From Podocnemis expansa (Eukaryota > Chordata > Testudines > Podocnemididae): DNA of 64,000 nt. Positions 1-11,311 of this stretch are shown piece after piece. The notes under the pieces were generated by a model. It did not search any database. It was not told the DNA's origin and was given only the letters and a program-made list of their open reading frames with translations. Each line of letters begins with the position of its first letter. Positions within the stretch are counted from its first letter, which is position 1. The position numbers and the translations under genes were made by a program. The stretch spans positions 132,935,764 to 132,999,763 of the forward strand of contig ML681963.1 in assembly GCA_007922195.1 (NCBI GenBank), written 5' to 3'.

Positions 1-2486
1 GAGGTTACAGTTGATATTGCAGGAGTTCATGGACTTGCCTTCTGATTTAGGTCTTCAGAAGGCTGGATATCCTAGCAGTCAGTTATTTGAGAAATGTGCA
101 CTTAATTATGTGAATTTCAGGATTTTTGTTATCCAGCACATCCTTTAGAGAGGGGAGAACTTCCTTACATCCAGCATTAATAAGACTAAATGAGTCATAA
201 CTATTTCAGTTTGAGGAATTCTCTGCCATTACTGTAACACATCAGGACATGAGAACATATCTATAATCTTTTTTAGAATGGAATCTGGGCTATTAGTTTC
301 TTTTTAGGTTTCTAGTTTACCCCCTCAATATTTCAAGTTAGGAGACTGCAATATTGAAACCTTTACTTTAATTGTCTGTTTCTCTCTTTGATCCTGCCAT
401 TCATCGGGTAATGTTAATTATGAAGTTATTGGCACCTTTCTTTTGAAGGACCAAAACAGTCATCCAATCAACTGCAAAAAAGTGATGATTGGTAGTTCTA
501 TCTTATCAGCTATTTTGGAACAAGATTAATCCCATGGTAATCAACTTAATGTACTATATTTATCAACAGTAGCTTATGTTGGGGTACTCACACTTGGCAC
601 ACTTCTATTTCTAACCTTGGCATAAATATTGTTTGATGGAAGAGAGAACTTACATTGGGAGATGTGTTGTGCTATAAATTATTGTGGCAAAATAATTTTC
701 CCCTCAAGTTTCTGATCAGCCTTTACTGCAGGCAACAGAGTGCTGACTTCTCTGATCCGCGAAAGCCACTTTGGCACTGTGTAAGAAGCTACACAATGCA
801 AATAGTCTTTAAATGGACAGATATTTCCAACAGAGAATTTCCATTGTGTTGGGGAAATCTTGGTGCCATAGAAATGGTAGAAGTTATGTACTTACTTACT
901 GTTACAAAACAAAAAATAAATAGTAGTCCCAGAGGCAGATTGGACCTGGATTAGGTTGAATGGTCCTGTTTAACTGCCTGCTCATTCCACCTCTAGACTA
1001 TGAGTGAACAAGGAGGAGGGAGCATTGCAATCCTTTTATGCTTAAAAATATACAGAACTTTACATTTTCCACAACTGCCCAGAGACCCTTATTTGGTTAC
1101 ACTAACACCTAAAAATGAATATTTGTTAAGTATGGTGAATCTAATTACCCATGCCTCTGTTAGTTGTTTACAGGTTTAACATATATCATGAAGGCACTTT
1201 TCTTTTAAGCTCGCTATATTTTTTGCTATAGAAATTAATTCACAGTCTTTAACAAGCAGAGAGGAAAGGGGAAGAAAGGTGATAAAGCAATGTTCCCATT
1301 CAGCATCTTATGCAGGAGAGGAAGATAGCACACTTCATTGTGGGAAGTGGAGAGAAGAAAAGGAAGATAACTTTTAGCTGGAATCTCCTTTACAGGACAG
1401 CAAGGCTTAGGCATAGTATCTCCATTAACATAGTAGCTATCATTTAGGTTGCTGCTCATTTTAACTCTTCCCCTACGCTTACCTCCTATACCAGACATCC
1501 TCCAAACCCATAGCATATGGGAAAGTAGGGTAGGTTAAAGATGGGGTGCAGCTATGCTCCTCTGTGCTTATTTCTTCACTGGTGCTTCTGCCCTAACACA
1601 TGTCTGGGATGGGTGACCTTGAATCAGGATGCTGAATTTGGTTGTCTGTGGCTGCATCTCTCCACTACATCAGGGCTTGAATGCTTTAGTACAAACAACT
1701 TGTTGCACTTCAGGTACAATTCTAAAAGGCAAAATCTTTCATTGACAATTGAAGTTTTGTGGATGATTTGTATATGCTGTGACAAGCGTGATGTTTATAT
1801 CTCTGTTTTCTTTTCATACTATTTTTTTTCCTTTTGAAAACACTGGCTGACAGAAGGTCTTTGGGAGGAATGAAATGTGGCTTTGTGATCTTTATATTAC
1901 CATCTGTTAATAAACAAGAAGAAACAGTGCCTTAAAATCTTTGGCTTTGACATGAGAAAAGGAAAGGCAAATGACCCAACAAGAGACTACTGAAATATAT
2001 CTGAAGTCACAGCTATCTGTACAGCTGCACAGAAATAACTGAATTGGTTGTAATTAGTGTCAATTGATATTTCAGTGCAAGCTTGGGTGTGAACACTTAT
2101 TTCAGCATCAATGTCCTATTTTAGTCTTGCGTAAATCTTTAAGACAATCTTCTACCAACTTACACAACACTGTAATAGGATATTGACTCTGAAAGTAAGT
2201 GTGACTCTGAAGTAAGTGAGCACATCCAGACTTGCAGTGAAATAGCAAATAGTGTGAATTACAACCAGTTCAATTTTGGACTCAGCTTGTATGTTGACCG
2301 GTGCTTACTGACTTCATACATCATTCAAACTTGCATTCAGTGTTCACTGAAGTAAAATGTTTCTGAAGTATCCCATTACAGTGTTTAATTTATTTAAAAT
2401 TAGATTTGTGGAACATATCTCCACTTTGCTATTAACATTAAAAATTATTAAATTTTCACTGCTTTAGGAAAGCTCTCAATCAGATG
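1..2486. other. AT-rich non-coding DNA, no feature recognised
   Basis: This stretch carries only short open frames with no recognisable domain, no splice-framed exon that I could identify and no repeat family I can name. It probably belongs to the 5' flank or an upstream intron of INSC, whose exons appear on the + strand near the right end. Confidence 0.5.
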
Positions 2487-2488
2487 GG

Positions 2489-2520
<32 letters not shown>

Positions 2521-2531
2521 TAGAGAGAGAT
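2489..2531. repeat. (GT)n microsatellite followed by GA-rich tract
   Basis: An uninterrupted GT run of about 12 units passes directly into GAGAGA/TAGAGAGA sequence. It is a compound dinucleotide microsatellite and likely length-polymorphic. Confidence 0.95.
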
Positions 2532-3041
2532 CTTTATTTTTTGTAATTATATATGTCAGAAAAATTCAGCAGCAACTTTTGAATGGACTTTAGGGAGATA
2601 AAAGCATTGAAACTGAACTTGGCACTTCTTGCAGAGAGCCAGTTATAATGAGTGCTAAGAAAAAGCTTCCCAGGAAGCAACTAAGTTTGTGTGCGGGGGT
2701 GTGTGTGAAACTTTTAAGTTGAATTTAGTGTTAATGAAAAGTGCTGGATTGACAGCTCAGGAAGAATGCTGAACTTTTCATTGTCTCTACAGAAAAGGCT
2801 GAGACATCATCAGTGCGAATGTAACAGAGGCAGCAGAGAATGTAGTTAGGCCCTTCAGAAAAATAGCCTCACAGCAGGTTTTCCTGGCATGGGAGCTAAT
2901 GAATATACAAACTTTTTAAAGCATCACTATATCTACCCTGTTTTGGTGCCTGTTGTCCAGCATTTTCTAGCTCAAAGTTTAAGGGAGGAAATGAAGAAGT
3001 CTTTTGGTCTTCATTAATGATTAATATATAAGATTGAGTTT

Positions 3042-3477
3042 TGAAATGCTAAATTCCAAAGGGGTAGCTGTTTTAGTCTAGTTCAGCAGAACAAACAAGG
3101 AGTCTGGTGGCACTTTAAGGACTAAAAACTTTTATTTATTGCATGAGCTTTCTTGGGAGAAAATCTATATTCAAGCATCTTACGAAGTGGGGTTTTCTCT
3201 GATGAAAGGTCATGTGATTAATAAATTTGTTAGATTTTTTAGTTTAAATTTTAAAAGGGATAGCCGTGTTAGTCTAGTCCAGTGAAAAAACAAGGAGTTG
3301 TGTGGCACTTTAAGACTAACAGATTTATTTTTTGCATGAGCTTTCGTGGCAGAAGATCCCACTTCCTCACCCATCTTCGAAGCATCTGAGGAAGTGGGAT
3401 CTTCTCCCACGAAAGCTCATGCAAAAAATAGATTAAGTGCCACCAGACTCCCTTGTTTGTTTTGCTGAAATGCTAAA
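3042..3477. mobile_element. Tandem pair of Penelope-like palindromic ends with 12-bp target duplication
   Basis: Two head-to-tail copies of the palindromic repeat lie here (about 3054-3233 and 3247-3465). Each runs from a GGGGTAGC/GTTAGTCTAG head through GGAGTC..GTGGCACTTTAAG and GCATGAGCTTTC, then returns as the reverse complement (GAAAGCTCATGCAA). The pair is bounded by TGAAATGCTAAA at 3042-3053 and again, exactly, at 3466-3477, so it inserted as one unit. The same repeat abuts GIY-YIG coding sequence at 12000-12515, which is why I assign it to Penelope-like elements; tandem terminal repeats (pLTRs) are known for that class. No coding sequence remains in this copy. Confidence 0.7.
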
Positions 3478-3514
3478 GGCTCTTTGTTTAAGGCTTGAGG
3501 TGATATTTCTGAGG

Positions 3515-3790
3515 AAAACAAACAAGGAGTCCTGTGGCACTTAAAGACTAACGATTTATTAATTGCATGAGCTTTTGTGGGAGATTTGCTGTCACAGTGT
3601 GACCTGTTCCCATGACTTGCACTTCTCTGCATTTGTTTTCCTCCCATTCTGTAAGTTTCAGCATTTTCAAAGCATCTGATAAAGTGGAATTTTCTCCCAT
3701 GAAAGCTCATGCAATAAATAAACTTGTCAGTTTTTAAAAGTGCCACAGGACTCCTTCTTTGCATAGACTAACACCCCTTTGGAACTTGGC
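3515..3790 (+). mobile_element. Penelope-like element 3' end fragment
   Basis: It begins with AACAAACAAGGAGTCCTGTG and the GCATGAGC arm, then jumps to the 3' untranslated region seen in the larger copy at 12340-12515 (GTGACCTGTTCCCATGACTTG, then a CTCCCATTCTGTAAG segment). It ends with the return arm GAAAGCTCATGCAATAAATA and GTGCCACAGGACTCC. It is a short internally deleted copy. I did not find a clear target duplication. Confidence 0.65.
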
Positions 3791-5384
3791 AACATGAAAT
3801 TTATGGGGAAGATTCCAGTGTCATCCATTTTAGGAGATGTTGCTGTTAGGAATGGTGATTAGAGCTGCTCAGCTCTGGAAGGTGATTGGGGTATTTTTAG
3901 GATTAAGCATGATCTATAAATATTTCATTTTCATTAAGGGCACCCAGGGCAAAAGATACCTATGCATTTTGTGATGGTCTACTTCAGATGGTTATAGATG
4001 GTTTTTAATGCCTAATAAAACTAGACTGTAATGACCAGGGCTGCCTGTCTACAGTATATAACTGATTACTGTTAATGGAATATGTCTGAGCTCCTCATTT
4101 GTGTGTGTGAAAAGGTTCCCTCCGTTGGCTGAGCTAATGGTGCAGCTGCTCCACCTTGCCAGATAGAGGCCTTTTGCTTTTGTGTTGGGAGCAGAAAAAT
4201 GTAAATTCTATTTCTGATGCTGTAAATATTAAACTGTCTGATTATCATGACATCTGTTCAGATGCAGTCTGTTGGAAATGGTCTCTCAGTTCTTTACAAA
4301 TGTTTTACTATTTAGTTTTATAGAAAGGTAACTTGACCTTGATAGTCAAGATTTTGAGCAATTTTTTTTCTTGATTTAAAAGGGGGTTAACACCAATATA
4401 AATGAAGTATTTCCAGAAACACTGAATCTGCATTTCTTTGTTAAATGTGTTTGTTTCTTTTAGATGAAGAAACAAAAGCTAGTGAATTTTTTTGAATTGC
4501 TGAATAAAGATATCATTTGGGTGTTTTAATACTTTTCTCACAGTTGTATGGCAGAGACAACAGAATCTCTAATGTCAAAAAGACTCATTAATCCTATTTT
4601 TCAAGTTGAGACAATCTCAGAAGAGGTTTACATATTTTTAATATGTACGAGTTATGCAGGGACAGTTGGTTAAATTTCAAGCAAGTTTGTAAGATGGAAC
4701 TTCTTCACAGTGGCAATTTTTAAAAAGCACAGTATTCATTAATAGTTAAACCATTAATCCTTTTAGGCTATTCTATTTACAGTATATTCCTTTGCTAGAC
4801 ACATCTTTTAAAAAGTAAACTCACTATGTCCAGGTAAAGGGGAGTAAAAGTTTCCCAAGCAACCTGGTAGTGGTATGTATTATTGGATAAAATATGTGAA
4901 CACATTACTTTGGCTATAATATTTTTATTTATTCAGGACAATGTTTGTAGATTTTGCTGTATGTATCCCGTATAAAAGCAAGGAAATGCATTAACAACGA
5001 GATCAGTTTGTTAGGAAAGAGGTTGAGGCCTACACTTGCCATTAATTAAGAGAAATTTGGAGTGGTGAGTTTATTAAATGCCAGCTGACCTCAATTTACA
5101 AAGCATAGCCAACAACCAGCTGAAGTGCTGCCAACATTCCACTAGGAGCTCCCTCAAGAATTTTCTGCATTTGTTAGTGAATCCTTATCAATGAACATTC
5201 CCTGGATGCAGTATTTTCTACCTGATGAAAATGTCATATCCTGCCTCTCATGTCACAGAAAATGCAACAATGTCATACTATCCTTCCACCCAAACCCACC
5301 AGTCTCCACCTTTGCTCCTCCTGACTCACCTTTCTCCTTCCTTCCCTCCTTCTCATCCCAAACAGGCTCTTCTAGGTGACTCCC
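3791..5384. other. Non-coding DNA, nothing recognised
   Basis: AT-rich sequence with only short frames. The small pyrimidine-rich frames at 5191-5419 are compositional and end in the following repeat. No gene or nameable repeat is supported. Confidence 0.45.
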
Positions 5385-5715
5385 TTAACAGCAATATTCC
5401 AAAGAGGCAGCTGTGTTAGTCTACTTCAGTAAAACAAATAAGGAGTCCTGTAAAAAAAAAAAGGGGGGGGGGGCAAAACAGATTTATTTATTTATTTAGG
5501 AGATAAATAGATCTGTTAGTCTTTAAGAGCCACAGAACTCCTTGCTTTTTTGCTTTACTAGATTAACACAGATGCCCCTCTGGCACTTGGCAAGGAGTCC
5601 TGTGGCACTTAAAGACTAACATTTATTTATTGCATGAGTTTTTGTACGAGAAAAATCCCACTTTGTCAGACACTTTGAAGATGGGGGAGCTTAGAATGGC
5701 AGGAAATAAATGGGT

Positions 5716-6503
5716 TAAAGTAGTGCGGAACGCTGTTTCAGGGCCCACTATTTTTAGGGGGTCAGCATTCCAGGCCCCCTAAAAATAGAAAATGGAGCTG
5801 GAACATTGCATTCTGGGGCCTACCATTTAAAAATAGTGTACCCTGGAACGCAGCTTTCTGGTTCTGTTTTTTATTTTTAGGGCCCTGAATGCTGAGTCCC
5901 TAATAATAGCAGGCCCTGGAACGCCATTCAGCCACATTCCAGCCGGCAGGGGAGAATGGGGGGAAAGGGGAGGGCATACCCACCTGCCCTGTGTGTGCGC
6001 AGGCTGTGTTTGGAGGCAGAAGCCTCCAAGTGCAGCCTGCAGGAGGGATTGTCTCCTTGCCTCCGCATGCAGCTGCGAGTAAGTGCTGAGGCAACCTGGC
6101 TTGTGTTGGGGTGGGTACTGAGGGCAGGAGGGTGGATTTTGGGGTTGGGGTCTGGGGAATACTGGGAACAGGGGAATGGATATTGAGGGCTGGGGTGGAG
6201 TTTGCGGGTGGGTATTGGGTCTGGGGCATATTGGACAGGGGAATGGATATTGGGGCTGGGGCTGCGTCTTGGGGGCAGGGGGTGGATTTTGGGGGAGGTA
6301 TTGGTGGCTTGGTGGATATTAGGGCTGGGGGTGGGTATTGGGGGCTGGGATGGATTTTGGGGACTGGGGAATGGATAATGGGGGAGCAGTAGCTGGGGTA
6401 CATCAGGGGGCCTAGACTCACATGAGGGGGGCCCCTGGACCTGTTGACAGGGTGCAGAAATTTAAGAGGGTTCCGAGGCCCCACAAGCTATACTTTAACC
6501 CCT
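5716..6503. mobile_element. GC-rich insertion with short inverted ends, unclassified
   Basis: The insertion lies within the antisense Penelope arm. GGAAATAAATG precedes it (ending about 5715) and follows it (starting about 6505), an 11-bp duplication of a motif that occurs once in other Penelope copies. The inserted ends are inversely related: GGTTAAAGTA on the left and TACTTTAACC on the right. The interior is GC-rich and has repeated GGGCCC/CCCTAAAAATAG blocks and a G-rich tandem region. This resembles a non-autonomous DNA transposon. The superfamily is undecided because the duplication length depends on where the ends are placed. Confidence 0.55.
6105..6390. repeat. G-rich degenerate tandem repeat (TGGATTTTGGGG / TGGATATTGGGG type)
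   Basis: Imperfect units of about 12 to 35 bases alternate GGGG runs with TGGATATT or TGGATTTT. The many G3-G5 runs give G-quadruplex potential on the + strand. The proline-rich frame on the opposite strand (5900-6484) is the shadow of this repeat, not a gene. Confidence 0.75.
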
Positions 6504-6775
6504 GGAAATAAATGCAGGGAAGTGTAAGTCATGGAAACAGGTCACACTGTAACAGCAAATCAAAGCAGATTTAAAGATTTAAACATTATTCACGATATGC
6601 TGTTCCCCAGGGTTTTAATCTTTTTAGAACTGCTTTGATTTGCTGTTAGTGTGACCTGTTCCTATGAGCTATATTTCCCTGAATCTGATGAAGTGGGGTT
6701 TTTCCCACGAAGGCTCATGCAATAAATATATTTGCTAGTCTTTAAAAGTGCCACTGGACTCCTTGTTTGTTTTAA

Positions 6776-7859
6776 TAGCAGCAACTCATCTTGGGCCTCT
6801 GGCTGTGAGTTTCATGGGGACTGGGTTCCTTCCAGTAGTTACAGTTATAGTTCCCTTTTGATTCCTGTGTGGGACAGGTCTCCTTTGGCTTGGCTAGCCA
6901 GGGACTGAATATGGAGATTTAGGTTCCCCCTTCTCTGCCAAAAGCAGATACAATTTCCTTTGCATCCCCTTCCCCACCCCCCACTTTTTTTTTTTTTTTT
7001 TTTTTTTGCACAGAGGACAAAAGTGGAATTGGCCTCAGTATACTTCTTGACTGTTCAGCTCCCATCCCCTCCCGCCATTCATGAAAAATATTATGAATTT
7101 CTGAAGAAATACATGTGGAAAGAAACATATCTGAAAATATAATGAATTTATAGTAAGTATAGTCTATTAGTGGGGAGTGGGAGAAGGGAACGTGCTGAAT
7201 CTAGCAGCCTACTAGGCATGGCTGACCTTCTTAAATGGGTCTTGATCCCTGATGTCGTTAGCAGCCCTTAACAGTGAGACACAGATTTACTTAGGAAGAC
7301 CAGGGGTTTTAAAAAGCTGGCTCTTAAGTGGCTAGAAAAGTGGTCAATCAGGAGCAGCAAATGGGGAAGTTTTATGGGAAAGATGAGCAAGAGAGCCAAA
7401 TACATTAAAATTCTCTAAACTTCAGCCAACAAACACCATCCAACAAAACCAAACCAACCAAAGAAGAAAGAAAAATGACAAGAGCTAGAATAATGCAAGC
7501 AGAAGTCCAGCAGCAGAATGGAGGCTATTGAGTTTTGCCCTGAACACAAAATTCATAATTTTCTGTTTTGCGGGCAGGTAACACATGTGCATTTGGTGCA
7601 CATAGCTTGAGGCACCTAGGTGTGCGGCACTTTAGCAGCCCTCAACCCCTGCTGCTTAAAAACTTCTGTGGCTGCCGCCATTTTTTGGCAGCAGTGTGGG
7701 GCGAAGAAAAAAGCCGTACACCACTGAAGGCACCGGTGTCTTTTTTTCAGTCACCTGGAGACGTTATGCCCCTGGAGTACCATGGCATACCTAGGAGCCA
7801 TGACGCAATCTCCAGACACCATGGCAACCTGGTGCCCAGGGTTTGTTGAGACCTGAAAT
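6776..7859. other. Non-coding DNA with a T23-type tract
   Basis: A poly(T) tract at about 6985-7007 is the only clear feature. The part from 7560 to 7860 has mixed composition and may contain an old repeat that I cannot name. No gene is supported. Confidence 0.4.
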
Positions 7860-8090
7860 GTGACATCTGGAGGACAGAGTGGCTGAACTGAAGGAGCTAA
7901 GGGTGATGGACAGTTACATAAGGGAGACTTTCTGAAACACAGGAGAGCAGTCACACCCCCAAGTCTGACAGCCACTGTACTGCTGAGGAGGATGGAATTC
8001 TTGGGAAAGGACAATATCAGACTGAAGTGGAGGGAAATGATCCCATATTTGGGATCCTCCTCCTGGATGATGTAATGGTAACCTCTCATA

Positions 8091-9199
8091 GGCTAGGTCT
8101 GTGCTAGGGGCTTAAGTCAATTTAAAGCTCCTTAAATTGACTTAAGCAAAGCCCAGGCTACATTTGGAATTAATTCGACTTAAGTGTTTGCTTAAGTTGA
8201 CTTAAGTTTCACTTGTTAAGTAGACTTAATTTTTAAGCCAACTTCATTAAGCTGATGTAAGCTAATGTAGCTTGGTATGAGGCTTAAGTTGAGTTAACTG
8301 GCCACCTGGAAACATTCCTGGCAACCAGGAAATGCCTGCCCTACCCAATACAAGGGATGGATAAAGCCCAGCCCACGCTGCTCCACAGCTAGAGCTAGCC
8401 AGGACTCCAGCTGTGTGGCAGGCATGGCAAAGAGCAGATCCAGGCAGGCCAGAAGGCGGGGTCCATCCTGGACCCACCAGGAGATCTTAGATCTCCTGGC
8501 TGTGTGGGAGAATGAGACCATGCACTCCTGGCTCCAGGGAAGCCTGAGGAACTGGGAGGTGTATAGGTCCATGTTGGAGACCCTGGCAGAGAGGGGCCAC
8601 ACCCGCACCATCCAGCAGGTGCAGGTGCAGGTGAAGGTCAAAGACCTTTCTCATCTGCAGGTTCCACAGCCAGTGGTCATCGTCCCAGGTAGTGAGACTG
8701 CTCCACTGCCACCAGTCGCTGCTGGTTTCCCATGCCCAGATGCACGGGTGCATGGAGGGCACTCGGTCCATGCCAGCTGCCCGGGAAGGCAAGCCGGTCA
8801 GCCTGCTGTGGCCTGCTGCTGCACTGACAGTTGCCCTGTGATGCCTGGCCAGAGCCAGAGGAATCTGAGCAAAGCATGGAGGGTGTGGAGTGCTGTGCTA
8901 GCAGATTGCTAGGGCACATCGGGGTCCCTGAGCTCCTTGAGCTCCCTGTTGCCATGCACAGTATAGAGGGTGGTGTGATCACTTACTTCTGTAGTAAAGG
9001 AGTGGCCAGGAGAGAGGGGAACTTCTGCTATGGTGCACTGTGGGCCAGCTAACCACAATGCACCACTCCTAGGGTGACCCAGCAGCTGCCAGTTTGGATG
9101 TGGGCATTCTCCTGGCATTTGAGTATGGATACTCTAAGCTGGCTTGAAGTAGACTTTTATTAAGCAGGCTTAACTGAGCCCTCTAATGTAGACATAGTC
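8091..9199. mobile_element. PIF/Harbinger-type element carrying a Myb-like ORF
   Basis: The left end GGCTAGGTCTGTGCTAG and the right end (ATGTAGACATAGTC, 9186-9199) are imperfect inverted repeats of the GGCTATGTCTACA ends also seen at 31054, 37116 and 56115. ATA occurs at 8088-8090 and 9200-9202, a possible 3-bp target duplication as expected for Harbinger elements. The subterminal parts contain many CTTAAGTTGACTTAAG-like palindromes. It carries a Myb-like ORF but no DDE transposase frame, so it is non-autonomous or internally deleted. It sits inside the CR1 copy. Confidence 0.65.
8415..8912 (+). pseudogene. Myb/SANT-like (trihelix) DNA-binding ORF of a Harbinger element, truncated
   Basis: The 165-residue frame starts with a basic stretch (residues 5-16). 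A trihelix/Myb-like domain follows at about residues 15-77, marked by spaced tryptophans at W19, W31, W39 and W47 and the motif RGPSWTHQEILDLLAVW. Such Myb-like proteins are the second protein of PIF/Harbinger transposons, where they help bring the transposase to the DNA ends. The end of the domain shows an extra CAGGTG repeat (VQVQVKVK). After about residue 80 I see no family similarity, and the later Cys/Pro-rich part looks like non-coding sequence that happens to be open, so an internal deletion is likely. The surrounding element has Harbinger-type ends. Host use of this frame is not indicated by anything in the sequence. Confidence 0.6.
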
Positions 9200-11311
9200 A
9201 TACTGAGGATACATCTCTTGGGGAGGGAATTCCATTAATAGGAAGAACCAGATGGTGATAAGGCAGGATATGATTGTTTTAGATAATTGGGTTTGTGATG
9301 AGGAGGAGAGCCACAGTATAAATTGTCTGCCTGGTGTGAAGGTTATGGATCTGTTGAGACATTTAGATTTAGATGCAGTGTTGGGGAGAACTCTGTAGTC
9401 ATGTCATATCTGCATCCAGGAGGCCAAATTTAGACTACTATGTAAGAAATTGCTACCATGAAAGTCCTGGATGTCATTATCTGAAGTGCTTCCAGTTCCA
9501 CATGGAGGGCCAAATATATAGCAGAACTTCAGGGTTCAATGTATGGATTAGATGGCGATGTTTGGAGGAGGGAATTTAGGTTTTATTAGGAACTGGGGAA
9601 TCTTTTGGGAAAGGAGGACCCTATACAGGAAAGATGAGTTCCACTCATTCCAAAATGGAACCAGATTGATGTCATGTAAAACCAAAAAGTTTGTAGAGGA
9701 GTTTTTACCCTATGGGCTGGGAGGAAACTGACAGGTGCTGAGGAGCAGATAGTTCCAATAGACATACTTTAGGGGTGGATCTATTATCTGGGTTTCTCTA
9801 TATCATTCCCCCCCCCCAAAGAGTAGAGAATGGGATTTTATAAAGTACAGATAGGAGCTGTACAGAAACATTCAAATGGAAAAAAATGTCCATCACATGA
9901 AAGCGACAACTAAATATTGACAATTTTTGTAAGTGCTTGTATGCAAATGTAAAAAATCTAAATAACAAGATGGGTGAAGTTGAGTGCCTGATATTAAATG
10001 AGGATATTGACCTAATAGGCTTCACAGAAACTTGATGGAACAATGATAATCAATGGGACATGGTAATACAAGGGTACAAAATATGACGGAGTTGGTGCTG
10101 GTGAGACACTGTCACTGTAAGCGAAAGAAAAGATATTTGAATATAGGAAAAATCTTAGATGAATAAGATTATATGTAGAATCTCTATGGATAAAAATTTC
10201 ATGCTGGAATGAAAAATAGTATAGTAGTAGGAATATGCTACCAACTACTCGGCCAGGATGGTGATGGTGATTATGAAATGCTCATGGAGATTAGAGGGGC
10301 TATAAAAATAGAAAACTCAATAAGGGATTTTGCAGTGTTGACTGGATATATGCTACTTCTGGATGTGATGCAACGATAAAACTTCTAGACCCCATAAATA
10401 AGAGGCAAAAATTACATCTTTTAAAAATTGGAAGAAACATTCTACTAAGGAAAATTGGAAGGGAGCATAAACTCTGGCAAATCAAGTGTAAAAGTATAAT
10501 GGGACAGGCCAAAAAAGATTTTGAGGAGAAATTACCGAGAGAGAGAAAGTAACAGCAACAAAATATTTAAGTATATAAGAAGAAGGAAGCCAGCAAAAGA
10601 ATTGATGTTAAAATGGATAACTAAGATGATGATAGAGCACTCCAGAAGATAAGCCTGTTGCAGATAGCTAAATGAATACTTCACATCAGACTTCAGTGCA
10701 GAGGACATGAGGGAAATTCCTATACTGAAGCATTCTTTTTAGGTGACAAATCTGAAGAACTGTCCTAGACTGAGATGTCAATAGAGGAGGTTTTGGAACA
10801 AATTGATAGATTAAGCAATAGTGAGTCATTAAGTCCAGATGGCGTTCACCCGAGAATTCTGAAGGAACTCAAGTTTGAAATTTTAGAATTACTAACTTCA
10901 AAATATTATCTTTTACGGAAGTCAGCCTCTGTACCAGATGACCAGAGGATAGTTAATGTGATGCCAATTTTTTAAAAAAGGCTCCAGAGGTGATCCTGGC
11001 AAATTACAGGCAGGTAAGCTGAACTTCAGGGCTTGGCAAATTGGTTGAAACTATAGTAAAGAACAGAATTATCAAACACAAAGATGCATATAGTTTGAGA
11101 GAGAGAGTCAACATGGCTTTCATAAAGGGAAATTATGCCTCACTGACCTCTTAGAATTCTTTGAGTGAGTTAATGGCACATGTGGACAGGGTAATCTGGA
11201 GGATGTAGTTAACTTTGCCTTTTCAAAAAGCCCTTGACAAGATCCTTCACCAAGGGCCCTTAAGCATAGTAAGCTGTCCTGGGATAAGAGGGAAGATTCT
11301 CTCATGGATCA

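Larger units (their letters stand above)
5396..6772. mobile_element. Penelope-like palindromic element(s), interrupted by a GC-rich insertion
   Basis: The left part (5396-5585) is a solo palindromic end containing an A11-G11 tract at its centre. From 5590 an inverted copy begins, and its 3'-region sequence reads in antisense (GTCATGGAAACAGGTCACAC, 6529 onward). After a short spacer it returns in sense as TTTGATTTGCTGTTAGTGTG, ending with GTGCCACTGGACTCC at 6748-6762. The whole is therefore a large inverted repeat built from the Penelope 3' region. Outer flanks TTAACAGCAAT (about 5385) and TTAATAGCAGC (about 6773) may be a decayed target duplication. The separate insertion at 5716-6503 splits the left arm. 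Confidence 0.6.

Noticed and set aside
5900..6484. 194-residue proline-rich frame on the minus strand
   Set aside because: It is the shadow of the G-rich tandem repeat in the inserted element.
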